Below are positions 1-21,458 of a stretch of 64,000 nucleotides of DNA, piece by piece. A program made the translations under genes and the position numbers. Each line of letters begins with the position of its first letter. Positions within the stretch are counted from its first letter, which is position 1. Under the pieces are notes generated by a model. It was given only the letters and a program-made list of their open reading frames with translations. It did not search any database and was not told where the DNA came from. This DNA comes from Flaccisagitta enflata. Its lineage: Eukaryota; Chaetognatha; Sagittoidea; Aphragmophora. The DNA lies in the NCBI GenBank assembly GCA_965153355.1, contig OZ231128.1:14942001-15006000 (forward strand), written 5' to 3'.

Positions 1-11
1 ATTCTGTCAAT

Positions 12-14
<3 letters not shown>

Positions 15-69
<55 letters not shown>
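15..69. repeat. (TC)n microsatellite
   Basis: Pure dinucleotide tract abutting a family A copy. Confidence 0.95.
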
Positions 70-70
<1 letters not shown>

Positions 71-192
71 GGTGCGACAAAGCACCTCTATAACTGGCTG
101 TGTCCGTCGGGCGGTCGGTTGGTTGGTCGGTCGGGTAACGCATTCGTTTGACGATCCAAACGTCGCACCTTATTGGCCTACTTGGCCTTGTT
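70..192 (-). mobile_element. Family A element, tag class GGTGCGAC
   Basis: On the plus strand it starts with hairpin GGTGCGACAAAGCACC, runs through a CGGT/GGTT tetranucleotide tract, and ends CGTCGCACCTTATTGGCC..GGCCTTGTT. The far tag CGTCGCACC is the complement of the hairpin arm GGTGCGAC. Lies in an intron of the beta-helix gene or just past its 3' end. Confidence 0.75.
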
Positions 193-221
193 TTATTTTT
201 CTCTCTCATTAATATCATGTA

Positions 222-720
222 CACTTTTTTTTTTTTATAAGAACGTCATTTTTTTAGCAAGCCTTCAATGTTCTTAAATTTTCAGCAGTTTCAAGGCTTG
301 AACGTTCTTAAATTGTTCTTAATTCAAACGCATTTTTTAGCCTTCAATTGAGAACGTTCTTAATTAGTTTTAAGTTGGTCATTAAGGAGAAAATGAAGGA
401 AAATGTTAATGAAACAATAAAGAAGTAGATTTAAACATTTTGAATGAATTAAGATCAATGAAAGTAGAAAAATATATGCTATAGAAATTGAGACATGATT
501 TGCTTCACAGAAAAGATATGGAGTCTGTCCATTTACAAAGAACAATTGATTAAAAAAAAAACAGAAAAAAAATGTTCTTAGATTTTTAAGATTTCAAGCC
601 TGATGTTCTTAATTTTTTCAAGAAATGAAGCCTTCCAATGTTCTTAGCATGTTCTTAAATTTTTGACGATTTGAAGCCTAACGTTCTTATAAACTTGGTT
701 CTTATAAAAAAAAATAAGTG
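222..720. mobile_element. Family D MITE, TA-flanked (mariner-like)
   Basis: 499 bases between TA dinucleotides (220-221, 721-722). Inverted termini CACTTTTTTTT..TATAAGAAC and GTTCTTATAAAA..AAGTG. The interior repeats the octamer GTTCTTAA many times, as subterminal sites often do. No coding capacity. It sits 13 bases from the exon 10 donor of the beta-helix gene. Confidence 0.75.
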
Positions 721-733
721 TATCAAACGTTAC

Positions 734-8326
<7,593 letters not shown>

Positions 8327-8960
8327 TTTTCTAAGCTGAAAATGAAAAAGGAAACATGTTGAAGAAGTAAAAGAAAGGAAAACAAAAGAAGACTTTTTTT
8401 TAATTGAAAGATCTATTCATGTGAAAAAAACATCTGGACGAAAAAGAAGAAGAAGAAGAAGAGGGAATCGGAACAATAGGGGAGGGAAATCGAATCGAGA
8501 GTGAACAATAGGAGAGGAGAACCGTGTAACTATGTGATGGGACTTTATTAGAATGTAGAATGTGTGTTTTTTGATGATCTCCAGACCAACAGACGCTTCG
8601 TCTTTTGTTAGAAATGTATGTCCGTCCGTCTATTAAGTATGTGTGCTTTTGTTTCTTTTGCGTGCTTTTGGCTTTTCTTCTTTCCTTATTATTCAATGCC
8701 GGTGTCTTTTGTTTCTCGCCATTTCTTATAGTGAAGGCTAGATGGGTAACCATATGGTTGCGCCTTGTATTTTATGCCATTTGTTTTTATTACGTAAACA
8801 AACATACGTAACTCGTCTTCGTGTCATCCAATTTTGGATCGATTGTTTTTATTTTTATTTACGGCATTGCTTCCTAAAGTGATTGATTGATTTTTCGTGA
8901 TTGATTGAATGTGCCCTTGGAATTTACTAATTTCAATAATCTCTCATCTTTTTATTTCAG
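8327..8960. promoter_or_regulatory. Intergenic region between divergent genes, possible bidirectional promoter
   Basis: About 630 bases separate the start codon of the minus-strand beta-helix gene from the first spliced exon candidate of a plus-strand transcription unit. No TATA box or other specific site is claimed. Only the head-to-head layout supports this. Confidence 0.3.
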
Positions 8961-9039
8961 ATAAACTTATGAACGGACAATTTACGTTAATTTGACTTCG
9001 ACAGACTGTGGGTTGAAACCAACGAAAGTGGGCCTAAAA
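8961..9039 (+). other. Candidate noncoding 5' exon
   Basis: A strong acceptor (tttttatttcag) and a consensus donor (gtaagt) bound 79 bases with a stop in every frame. This fits a 5' UTR exon of a gene continuing at 9174 better than a coding exon. Confidence 0.35.
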
Positions 9040-9173
9040 GTAAGTTTTATATACGCGTCTTTGCTTTTAATAACGTTGTTTTTATCTTGTCTTCCGGTCT
9101 GTTATTTTTGTCTTTTGCATTTTTGCATTTTTATCGCCGGATTTTAGTTGGTTTTTATCGTTTGCCCGATCAG

Positions 9174-9238
9174 CTTACTATGGGGATGATATGGATGAAT
9201 TTAATGGGATGGGCCGGGGCAGGGGCAGGTATTATCAG
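9174..9238 (+). CDS. Candidate coding exon (RGRGRYYQ)
   Basis: Acceptor gatcag, donor gtggca. The frame that matches the next exon reads YYGDDMDEFNGMGRGRGRYY then Q, with an RG-rich end. A second frame is also open, so the reading is tentative. Not recognised. Confidence 0.33.
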
Positions 9239-9384
9239 GTGGCATGGGCTCTGAAGAAGATGAACATGTTGTCATGTGCTGTTTCTGTCCTTTATTGTGT
9301 CCTGTCTCGATTTCATGTTATCTTTTGCGTTTGCTGATCAACATTAACGCCCACTTTCCCTTTCATTTTATCCCCTCTCTTCAG

Positions 9385-9534
9385 TTGTTGAAATTTTTAT
9401 GGAATAAACGAGACGATCGCCTTCCTATTTTCCAATCGGCCAACTTTCTTTCACCACAAGTCGTCAGTCAGATAGACGCTCATAGACAGTGCCAGTTGAA
9501 ACTCGTGGGCGTAATTTATATCTTTCTTTACTGA
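9385..9534 (+). CDS. Candidate terminal coding exon
   Basis: Strong acceptor (tcccctctcttcag). 49 codons to TGA, beginning LLKFLWNKRDDRLPIFQSAN, in phase 0 with the exon ending at 9238. Family unknown. Confidence 0.38.
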   Translation: MLKFLWNKRDDRLPIFQSANFLSPQVVSQIDAHRQCQLKLVGVIYIFLY

Positions 9535-10164
9535 AGCCACTTGAACTTGAATAGAACTTTGCGCAAATTATCCCAAATTTTTGAGACGTTTTTATGGGAT
9601 GATTGCTCGGTAATTAGTTTTAGTAGTCCTCAAAATCGACAGATCACTTTATTGTTATTTATGCAATTTGATTAATGAAATTCGTTTTCATTTTTATGAT
9701 TGTTTTTTATTTATCTCAAGTTGACAAAATATTCCATTAATCATTCAGTTAATGAAGTGATCGGAAACTAAGGATTATTCTTCATTCTCGCCAAACATCT
9801 CATTGTAACAATTGGCAAAGAGGAAACCCATAGCTAGAAGCTTGTAGGTTTGCTGGGGTTCGTCTCATGGACTATTCAACACATGTTTCATAACTGTCCA
9901 TCATCCTTTTTTTTCACTTTCTTTCATGAAATCTGAAACTCACTTCCATTGTTATCATCTGAGAGGAATTGAAGCCATTTTAGCATTTTATCCAATCCTT
10001 TAAGTTGACCAAAAAATGAAATAAAATACAAAAGGATGTTGCAACAACATTTCATTTTGATAAGATATAATTGTTGCACAGACTACGATTCGTGATCCTC
10101 AATTGAGAATGTCCAGACATCTCCTTTGACTGTCCCGACTGTAGTTTTGCTATATTTTTCATTT
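9535..10164. other. Unannotated AT-rich sequence
   Basis: No ORF, exon candidate or clear repeat was recognised. It may hold the 3' UTR of the plus-strand candidate gene. Confidence 0.4.
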
Positions 10165-10285
10165 TCTGAGGCTGGCGATGTTGCTTGTAATGTTCTTATT
10201 TTTTTGACAATTTGAACCTAAATGTTGTTATAACTTATAAACAAAGTTGTTACTCAATCAAAAGCTTGTACTAAGCACTTTGTTT
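10165..10285. mobile_element. Family D fragment
   Basis: TAATGTTCTTATTTTTTTGAC and ATTTGAACCTAAATGTTGTT resemble the 3' part of the MITE at 222-720. Confidence 0.4.
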
Positions 10286-10631
10286 TTTCTTGATGAATAG
10301 GAAGAGAAAAAGATGTCAGGACAAACTTCTCTCTCTGACAATGGAGATATGTTCTAAACAAGTGAGCATCCTTAATAATCCATTGCTACAAGTCGGTTTG
10401 AACTACGCTTTGTTTTTTTAAGAGACCAGTTTATGAGAGACAAGAGCTTGAGATTTGCCAAATAAAAGAGAATGCCCAGGCTGAGTTTTAGTTATGACCA
10501 TTTTCAAAAGATTTTTTTTTTAGTTTCTCATCTAAAAAACGAATTTTATTCAAATTTTTCAAAAGAAATTGTGTTTTTATCTTTAGAGATAACTTCTTTT
10601 TAAGTTTGCCCATGAAATCAGGCATTAAAGC

Positions 10632-11560
<929 letters not shown>

Positions 11561-11564
11561 ATAA

Positions 11565-12297
11565 AAACAAGGCCGGATACACGGCCACCAGTTGCGGACG
11601 GGTGGGCAGGGGCGGAAATGCGCGTTTTCCCACATTTTGACTCGATCATTATGGACGGACGGACGGACGGACAGACGGACGGATGAACGGACGGACGGAC
11701 CAGCCAGAAATGCCACCAACCACCTAACCAACCCGTAACACCATTACCGTGCATTAGAATCACCAACGACCAGCCAGAAATCCCACCAACCACCCAACCA
11801 ACCCATAACACCATCACCGTGCATCAAAATCACCAACAACCAGCCAGAAATCCCACCAACCACCCAACCAACCTGTAACACCATTACCATGCATCGAAAT
11901 CACCAACGACCAGCCAGAAATCCCACCAACCACCCAACCAACCCGTAACACCATCACTTTACATCGAAATCACCAACAACCAGCCAGAAATCTCACCAAC
12001 CACCCAACCAACCCGTAACATTATCACCGTGCATCGAAATCACCGACGACCAGCCAGAAATCCCACCAACCACCCAACCATCCCGTAACACCATCACCGT
12101 GCATCAAAATCACTAATAACCAGCCAGAAATCCCACCAACCACCCAACCAACCCGTAACACCATCACTGTGCATCAAAATCACCAACAACCAGCCAGAAA
12201 TCCCACCAACCACCCAACCAACCCATAACACCATCACCGGAGGGACCGACGGATGGACAAAGCCTCTTATAGAGTTGCGTGTCCGCAACAAAAAAAC
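11565..12297 (+). mobile_element. Family A element carrying a 70-bp minisatellite, tag class GTTGCGGAC
   Basis: Starts AACAAGGCCGGATACACGGC with tag GTTGCGGAC and ends at hairpin GTTGCGTGTCCGCAAC. The 3' side GTCCGCAAC is the exact complement of the tag. The tetranucleotide zone (GGAC) is followed by an eight-copy 70-bp array. Confidence 0.8.
11701..12240. repeat. 70-bp minisatellite, about 7.7 copies
   Basis: CAGCCAGAAATCCCACCAAC recurs at 11701, 11771, 11841, 11911, 11981, 12051, 12121 and 12191, exactly every 70 bases, with a few percent divergence. Confidence 0.93.
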
Positions 12298-12459
12298 ATG
12301 ATAATTATCGAGTTTAAGATACAATTCTTGTAAATAGGGTATTTTCATACGATTTATGTATTCATAAACATTGAAAAAATTAAGAACACTTTAAGAGAAT
12401 TTCAGGCTGAAAACGGCCAAAAACTTAAAAACACCCAGGCTGAGTTCAAGAAAATTGTC

Positions 12460-12773
<314 letters not shown>

Positions 12774-12851
12774 AGTGTCTCGGACTTCAAAATGCTCCAA
12801 AATCAAAAATGTTATAGTCGTTATGCTAGTTATTAACTTATTAGACTATTG

Positions 12852-12940
12852 TCGTAAAAATATAGTCGCTAAAGCGTCAGATGGTCAGCGATACCCGATG
12901 GGATGAGATCGTAAGAGGGTCAGCGGCTTCAAGAGAATAC
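12852..12940 (+). mobile_element. Family B/C long-arm fragment
   Basis: ATAGTCGCTAAAGCGTCAG, ATGGTCAGCGATACCCG: the outer part of the long arm only. Confidence 0.55.
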
Positions 12941-13032
12941 TGACCGATAACTATTGACTACAATTTCATTCTATTTTCCTTTTAATCCGATGACGAGAGA
13001 ATGACTGCAATTACGATAGCAACTATGAAAAA

Positions 13033-13240
13033 AACAAGGCCGAATACACGGCTACCCTAGTCGCGTGCGGGTGGGCAGGGGCAGTATTTGAGTTTCAAGA
13101 GCGTTTTGGCAAGTGCAGTGAAGCCAAAGACCACAAAAATACAAAAAAAGTAAAATGGGGACCGACCAACCGACCAACCGACCGACCGACCGACGGACAG
13201 ACAAAGCGGGGTGTAGAGTCGCGTAGCACGCGACTAAAAA
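13033..13240 (+). mobile_element. Family A element, tag class GTCGCGTGC
   Basis: Full copy; the hairpin carries one inserted A (GTCGCGTAGCACGCGAC) that keeps both stem arms. Confidence 0.83.
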
Positions 13241-13725
13241 CATGGCTGAGATTTACGCTGACCTAGTTCACTTTGAGTTCATGCCAAATCTGTCAACAAA
13301 CGTAAAAAACAACCCTGAATCCCCTGGGCAACACCATTCCAAAAATAGGGGATCCACTGTCCCTCGAAAACCCTTTTTTTGCTCTTATCATTACATAAAT
13401 TTCGCGGCGCCTATGAGATTAAGTAAAAAGTAAGGTGAGTCCGAAGAAATAATTTCCCCTCATAAGAACAAAGTGGCCAAGTCCCTTTTTTTTCCTCTCT
13501 GTTTTTGCCAATATCTCATAAGTTGGGGGGGGGGGTTAGGAATATATTCAAAGCAGACTCAAGCGACTAGAATATTGATATCGAGGGAATAGAGTTCTTT
13601 GTTGATGGTCACAAACGTTTCTACCGTTTCTTCCATCGTTGAACGTTTTTCCTCACCAACTCACTTATTCGCTTCAACATCACATTTTTCTCTTCTTTTG
13701 TGGTTTTCCATGTTTTTTTCAGGTA
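13241..13725. other. Unannotated sequence
   Basis: Short ORFs exist on both strands (plus 13242-13433, minus reading GTVDPLFLEWCCPGDSG), but neither is convincing as a gene. Confidence 0.3.
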
Positions 13726-13726
13726 C

Positions 13727-13998
<272 letters not shown>

Positions 13999-14093
13999 CT
14001 TCCCCCCTTTCCCCGACCAGACTGTGATTAAACACAACGGCTTAACGAGGATGTTACCCATTGTGACCAAGAAAATGTTAAGTCATGCGATTT

Positions 14094-14190
14094 TTAGGTG
14101 CGCCAAATCACCTCTATAACTGGCCGTGTCCGTGTGTCGGTCTGTCGGTAACGCATTCGTTCGACGAACCACACGGCGCACTTTATTGAT
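14094..14190 (-). mobile_element. Family A element, tag class AGGTGCGCC
   Basis: Hairpin AGGTGCGCCAAATCACCT at the left, GGTAACGCATTCGTTCGACG, then GGCGCACTT, which complements the hairpin arm. Same subfamily as 70-192; the CCTTGTT end is lost. Confidence 0.6.
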
Positions 14191-14478
14191 TGCAGAGTAA
14201 TGTCGGCGTTGACTTTTCTCCATTATGTTGGAAATGGCTACGTTTGAAAATCAGAGAAATGCGCCGGGAAGAAATTGTGGAACTTACAATGAAATCCCCC
14301 TATTTAGTCGCGTTTTAACTACTCTTTTCATAATTTTTTGATCGGTCGATCAATTGGTTGTTTGGTCGGTCTGCATAAATTAATGTCGACAAAGTCTACA
14401 ATTCCAAAATAATCGATTACAGGTTTCACGTTTGACGTGGATAAATGAGGTGACGCATTCAAGCCATTAACAGTCCTC

Positions 14479-15027
<549 letters not shown>

Positions 15028-15059
15028 TGTTTTTCTGTTTCTCCCTTCATCTTGGTTCC

Positions 15060-15790
15060 ACGAGGCCGAAGCTTTTTATCACTTATGTACGGACTATCTT
15101 ACCTAAATCGTCTCTGCTGCTTTTTCCATCTCCCTACGCCTTAAACTATTTCTAAATCACTCACCAGTACAGAATTCTTTCTGCGTCTTTCACTCTGCTG
15201 TCTTTCACTCTCCTCTTAGCTTCATTCTTGAGCTCGAACTAGCAGCGGCGTACGGCAGAACGAATCAAGATCATCACGGCAAAGCAGCTCACTTGCGGGT
15301 GAGAAGGGGTAGAGATGAAACGGGCAAATCATTTTTTTTCCGGGGGGGGGGGGGCAAATCAAATATTTTTTTTCGCAAAAATTAAAAGCGCAATAAAAAA
15401 GCCGCACTTTTGTAAGGCAAATTGTCATATCAAATTTCAAAATAACTAAAATCTTAAAAAGAATTTTCATTTGGCACCAATCTGGTAAAATACTGTTTGA
15501 CGGGAAGAAGTGCCCTTTTTTTGTTGCACATATCATAAAGAGGGACGTCAGTTGACCTCCCTTTCCCATACATCGCTGATTACCAGTAGAGTATTCTTTC
15601 TGGGATTGTCTCTTGACTGTCTCTTTCCATCCTCATACCTCCTTCTCTCCTTATCATTTCCGTATAAGTCTGTACTTTTTCTGACGATGCTATATGCTAT
15701 ATGGTGTGCTATATGTTAATCTTTCTCACCGTCTGTCTCTGTCCTTGTTACATCTTGTCTGGTTGTGCGCGCCAAGACCGTTATCTTATT
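15060..15790. other. Unannotated sequence
   Basis: Contains a poly-G run (15343-15354) and pyrimidine-rich stretches. No gene or repeat family recognised. Confidence 0.35.
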
Positions 15791-15795
15791 GTTTA

Positions 15796-15927
15796 TTTTT
15801 AGTCGCGGACACGCGACTCTACAATCCACTTTTCTGTCGGTCGGTCCGTAACAAAGTCACTTTTTCAAGGTTTTCCGCTCCTTTCCACCCGTCCGCGACT
15901 TATGCTGCCGTGTATACGGCCTTGTTT
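15796..15927 (-). mobile_element. Family A element, tag class GTCGCGGAC
   Basis: Short 132-base copy: hairpin AGTCGCGGACACGCGACT at the left, tag CGTCCGCGACT on the right, then GTGTATACGGCCTTGTT. Hairpin arm and tag match over 10 bases. Confidence 0.8.
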
Positions 15928-16011
15928 CTGCTTGGTTCTCTGTCTCACTTCTGTGGTCTGTCTCTTTGTCCTTATGCTTGTCTGTCACTGTCTGTCTGTA
16001 TATTATCTGCG

Positions 16012-16014
<3 letters not shown>

Positions 16015-16107
<93 letters not shown>
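16015..16107. repeat. (CT)n microsatellite
   Basis: Near-pure tract. Confidence 0.95.
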
Positions 16108-16110
<3 letters not shown>

Positions 16111-16371
16111 TTTTCACTTTCCTTCACTCATGTTTATATTCTCGCCTCGTTTAAACCGTTTTTCCCTTCGTCCAAAGCTTTTGCAAGGAGCGTATATCAT
16201 CTCTCCCTCTCTGTCTCTGTCCCATGTCTGTCTCAATAATTTTCTATATTTTCAACCCATAATGTTTCCCAGTTTTTCAATGTGTCTGTTTGCTTCTTTT
16301 TCACTCTTTCAGTGTCTTTCTGTCTACGTATCTGTCTTTCCGTCTGTCTTGCCTAACGATTATGAGCGTCA

Positions 16372-16683
<312 letters not shown>

Positions 16684-16814
16684 CTGGCCCTCTCTCTTCT
16701 AGTAGTTCCTCCTCTCCCCGCTCTAAGAAGTTACACAAATTCATCAGTTTGCTAATTCCTCCCAGGGGACCAAGGATGGCGGTAGTGATGAATGCAGACG
16801 CTCAAAAATATCTC

Positions 16815-17400
16815 CTTCTCTTCTCTCTCTCTCTCCTTACTCTTCAAACTTCTTCCTTTCTTCTTTCTTTTTCTTCTCTTCTCTCTTACTCTCTCTCCTT
16901 ACTCTTCAAAATTCTTCCTGTCTTCTTTCTTTTCTTCTTCTTTTTTCTCTTCTCTTTCTCTCTCCATACTTTTCAAACTTCTTCCTCTCTTCTTTCTTTT
17001 TCTTTTTCTTTTTCTCTCTCCTCTTTCTCTCCTTACTCTTCAAACTTCTTCCTTTCTTCTCTCTTTTCTTCCTCCTTTCTTCTCTCTTTTCTTCTTCTTT
17101 TTTCTCTTCTGTCTCTCTCCTTACTCTTCAAACTTTTTCCTCTCTTCTTTCTTTTCCTTTTTCTTTTTTCTCTCGATACTTTTCAAACTTCTTCCTGTCT
17201 TCTTTCTTTTCCTTTTTCTTCTTTACTCTTCTCTCTCCCTCCTTACTTTTCAAACTTCTTCCTCTCCTCTTTCTTTGTCTTATTCTTTTTTTCTCTCCCC
17301 TCTCCCTCCTTACTCTTCAAACTTCTTCCTTTCTTCTTTCTTTTTCGTCTTCCTTTTTCTCTCCCCCTACTTCTTTTGTAAGTTTTCTTTTCCTTCTTCT
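16815..17400. repeat. Pyrimidine-rich degenerate minisatellite
   Basis: A CTTACTCTTCAAACTTCTTC core recurs about eight times (near 16841, 16902, 16966, 17038, 17125, 17177, 17247, 17315) at 52-87 base spacing in a C/T-only background. Confidence 0.75.
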
Positions 17401-17465
17401 TCCTGCTATAGTTTTTTTTTTCTGTTACTTTTTCTCTTTTTTTTATCTACATCTCATTCTATCAT

Positions 17466-17625
17466 ATTTTTAGTCGCGTGCACGCGACACTACACCCCGC
17501 TTTGTCCGTCAGCCCGTCCATCCGTCCATAGGTCTGTCTGGCGGTCCGTCAGTCTAATATTATTGTTATCGATTTTATTTCCTTAAGTCATTTTTAGTCA
17601 TTCTAAGTCATTCTAAGCCGAAAAT
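17466..17625 (-). mobile_element. Family A fragment with AGTCATTCTA decamers
   Basis: Hairpin side AGTCGCGTGCACGCGACACT and CCGTC tetranucleotides, then three AGTCATTCTA-like decamers. The AACAAGGCC end is missing. Confidence 0.65.
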
Positions 17626-17753
17626 TTGGAGAAACAAAGTTATAATGTAAATCGAAGTCAATATGAATGATCTTTTATTCGTCGTGAGTGTTGACAGATA
17701 AAAACCACAACAAACCATCTAAAAAAACTACAGACTAACAGAAACTACGCGTT

Positions 17754-18068
17754 TTATAGGTCAAGCTTGTACTTGTAGCGCGTGATTCCGCAAATGACCA
17801 TGTCGTTGATGCCGCGGTTGTTTTCCCAGAAGCAACGCCGACGTGCGTGGAAGATTTCCACGATGTTGGGAAAATTGAGTTGTTGACGTAGGAAGCGCGT
17901 GCTTTCCCAACGGTTGTAGGAGAAGATGAACCGGATTGAGGCATTAAGAGCTACATTACATCTGTTGAGGTCAGCGCTACTAAGGTCTTTCTCCTCAGCA
18001 CAATTCACAATAATCGGTACACAATGAGAATATAGGAAATTCATGAGTACTATTTCGTTTTGAATCAT
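17754..18068 (-). CDS. C-terminal fragment of a LINE reverse-transcriptase ORF (probable)
   Basis: 104 codons to a stop at 17754. DLNRCNVALNASIRFIFSYN then RWESTRFLRQQLNFPNIVEI and FHARRRCFW follow the C-terminal pattern of non-LTR reverse transcriptases (conserved N-A-x-N..R.IF....R..S, then RR). The catalytic domain is absent. The fragment stops at 18065 where a family A copy begins. An AATAAA lies on the same strand at 17674-17679. A host gene's last exon is the alternative. Confidence 0.5.
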   Translation of the reverse strand: MIQNEIVLMNFLYSHCVPIIVNCAEEKDLSSADLNRCNVALNASIRFIFSYNRWESTRFLRQQLNFPNIVEIFHARRRCFWENNRGINDMVICGITRYKYKLDL

Positions 18069-18165
18069 TTTTAGTCGCGCGTGCTACGCGACTCTACACA
18101 CCGCTTTGTCGGTCGGTCGGTCGGTCGGTCAGTCAGTCTGTTGGTCGATCGGTTGGTCCCCTTTT
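18065..18165 (-). mobile_element. Family A hairpin end fused to family B
   Basis: AGTCGCGCGTGCTACGCGACT and a GGTC tetranucleotide tract, then direct transition to the family B short arm at 18166. Confidence 0.65.
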
Positions 18166-18325
18166 GAGCAGCGGCCCCGAAGGGGTCAATGACCTATGCT
18201 TTCACACATATGGGGGATTTTCTCCTCCTCCTCCTTCTTCGTACCCCCCCCCTCCTCCCAACCTCCAGGCCCATATCTAAGCCTCGAGGCCCATATCCCA
18301 GCCTCGAGGCTCAAATCCAACGCAA
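18166..18325 (+). mobile_element. Family B short arm with a few 20-bp units
   Basis: AGCAGCGGCCCCGAAGGGGT, ATGACCTATGCTTTCACAC and three GCCTCGAGGCYCAWATCCCA units. The long arm is missing. Confidence 0.7.
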
Positions 18326-18346
18326 TGACGTTGAATTTGAACTTAC

Positions 18347-18463
18347 GAATGAATGGATTAGCGCAATCCACAAAGAAATCGTCGCCTTCCTTTTTAGACG
18401 TGATGGATTGACGCAATATTTCATGATTGGGACAGACGACTCGAATTCGAGAATTGGACATAA
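18347..18463 (-). CDS. Candidate internal exon
   Basis: Acceptor gtttcaacag, consensus donor gtaagt, 117 bases. Two frames are open; one reads SNSRIRVVCPNHEILRQSIT and KKEGDDFFVDCANPF, the other LCPILEFESSVPIMKY. The frame is undecided and the family unknown. Confidence 0.35.
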
Positions 18464-18783
18464 CTGTTGAAACTAGCCCAATGGCAATGAAAAAAATCCC
18501 AGTCCTAACCATTTTTGTGTTTGTGTGTGCAGTCGTGTTGGAACAACGAAGAACCAAATTGGAAATGCCAACCTGCTCGGACGATGATGACGATGATGTC
18601 AGATATTGACGCAATATTCAAGTTAGTTCATGTTACTCAGTTACTGTAAGTGTAACAGAACCTCGTGCGTGTTAGGAAATCGATTTTTCGCTGCGCGTGA
18701 GCCACTCTATGAGAGGCTGAACTCCGTGCATTGGTTTGTGCGTCTGTACATTGTTAAGCTGCGCCTTAAGGTCAAACAGGAAT

Positions 18784-19120
18784 AAACTTACTTTCAAATC
18801 TGATGCGTGTGTGTGTGTGTGTTTGTATGTGTGTGTGTGTTTATAATAGGTATATTGTAAAAAAACAAATTTTTTGCTCGCCCTGTAAAAGTTGAAAATC
18901 TGTAAAATTTTGAAAGATTCTAAGTTTTTCATGTAACATCATCAATAAAGATATAGTAATAATGGTTTAAGACATACTGCGACAATGGTACTTGCACAGG
19001 TGTTGTTGCGTTAGTGTCATGTATGTGGTGTTATGTAGCCACTTCTCAGGTATGTTGTAGACAAGAATGGAAACGAAAGAAGCGACTTTTGTGTTACTTT
19101 CACCACTGTTGTTGTTGTTT

Positions 19121-19215
<95 letters not shown>

Positions 19216-19965
19216 GCTGATTGCGAAGAATTAGGTCAATCAACCACGTACTGTAGCATGTAGTACTACTCCTGCCCAACCTCCAACGACTTTTGCCCTG
19301 TTTTGGGCTTGTTAAATTTGCGAGATAATGAATCATGATAAGATGAATCATGGTAAGATGATCTCGTTACTTTTCCACCTCGACCCTTGTAGGTCAAATG
19401 TCCATCTCCAATGTCCATAAAGTGGCAGTTGTTGGGTATAGCTAATCATCGCTGATCAAATTCGTCCATGACCGTGTTTCTGTCTCATAAATCAAATTAC
19501 AGAATGTCGATTCTGACCTCTGCGCATCCTCTCGCCTCGTCCACCTTAATTCACATGTGCTTATAAGTTTGCTAAGAAATGTTTTCCTTCTTCCCACCTA
19601 TCTCCACCTATCTCAATCTTTTTCTTATCCTTCTTCTTCTTCTTCTTCTTCTTCTTCTTCTTCTTCTTCTTCTTCTTCTTCTTCTTCTTCTTCTTCTTCT
19701 TCTTCTTTTTCTTGTGGAGAAATACTTTTCTTCTTCTCACCTATCTCCATCTTTTTCTTCTTCTTCTTCTTCTTCTTCTTCTTCTTCTTCTTCTTCTTCT
19801 CTCTTCCTTTTCTTCTTTCCCTCCCTGTGATATTAGCGTCTTTCCTCCCTGTTTTTATCTTCATTTCCCCATCATCTTTTCTCTCCACCTGCGCCAACTA
19901 ATTTATTATTCTTTTTTCTTTTTCTCTTCTATTCTTCTTGTTTTGCCCCCTTTCTCTGACTGTCG

Positions 19966-20017
<52 letters not shown>

Positions 20018-20034
20018 GTCTCTGTCTCTCTTTC

Positions 20035-20072
<38 letters not shown>

Positions 20073-20087
20073 AAACTCTCTCTCTCT
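18784..20087. repeat. Segmental tandem duplication, unit 1
   Basis: Matches 20088-21507 nearly base for base outside the microsatellites (shared TTACTTTCAAATCTGATGCG start). Contains (GTT)n 19101-19216, (CTT)n 19629-19802 and (CTGT)n 19963-20012. An AATAAAG occurs near 18942. No gene recognised in the unique parts. Confidence 0.9.
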
Positions 20088-20425
20088 AAACTTACTTTCA
20101 AATCTGATGCGTGTGTGTGTGTGTGTTTGTATGTGTGTGTGTGTTTATAATAGGTATATTGTAAAAAAAACAAATTTTTTGCTCGCCCTGTAAAAGTTGA
20201 AAATCTGTAAAATTTTGAAAGATTCTAAGTTTTTCATGTAACATCATCAATAAAGATATAGTAATAATGGTTTAAGACATACTGCGACAATGGTACTTGC
20301 ACAGGTGTTGTTGCGTTAGTGTCATGTATGTGGTGTTATGTAGCCACTTCTCAGGTATATTGTAGACAAGAATGGAAACGAAAGAAGCGACTTTTGTGTT
20401 ACTTTCACCACTGTTGTTGTTGTTT

Positions 20426-20499
<74 letters not shown>

Positions 20500-21205
20500 G
20501 CTGATTGCGAAGAATTAGGTCAATCAACCACGTACTGTAGCATGTAGTACTACTCCTGCCCAACCTCCAACGACTTTTGCCCTGTTTTGGGCTTGTTAAA
20601 TTTGCGAGATAATGAATCATGATAAGATGAATCATGGTAAGATGATCTCGTTACTTTTCCACCTCGACCCTTGTAGGTCAAATGTCCATCTCCATTGTCC
20701 ATAAAGTGGCAGTTGTTGGGTACAGCTAATCATCGCTGATCAAATTCGTCCATGACCATGTTTCTGTCTCATAAATCAAATTACTGAATGTCACTTCGGA
20801 CCTCTGCGCATCCTCTCGCCTCGTCCACCTTAATTCACATGTGCTTATAAGTTTGGTAAGAAATGTTTTTCTTCTTCCCACCTATCTCCACCTATCTCAA
20901 TCTTTTTCTTATCCTTCTTCTTCTTCTTCTTCTTCTTCTTCTTCTTCTTCTTCTTCTTCTTCTTCTTCTTCTTCTTCTTCTTCTTCTTCTTTTTCTTGTG
21001 GAGAAATACTTTTCTTCTTCTCACCTATCTCCATCTTTTTCTTCTTCTTCTTCTTCTTCTTCTTCTTCTTCTTCTTCTTCTTCTTCTTCTTCTTCTTCTT
21101 CTTCTTCTTCTTCTTCTTCTTCTTCTTCTTCTTCTTCTTCTTCTTCTTCTTTTTCTTGTGGAGAAATACTTTTCTTCTTCTCACCTATCTCCATCTTTTT
21201 CTTCT

Positions 21206-21254
<49 letters not shown>

Positions 21255-21411
21255 TTTCTTCTTTCCCTCCTTGTGATATTAGCGTCTTTCCTCCCTGTTT
21301 TTATCTTCATTTCCCCATCATCTTTTCTCTCCACCTGCGCCAACTAATTTATTATTCTTTTTTCTTTTTCTCTTCTATTCTTCTTGTTTTGCCCCCTTTC
21401 TCTGACTGTCG

Positions 21412-21451
<40 letters not shown>

Positions 21452-21458
21452 GTCTCTG

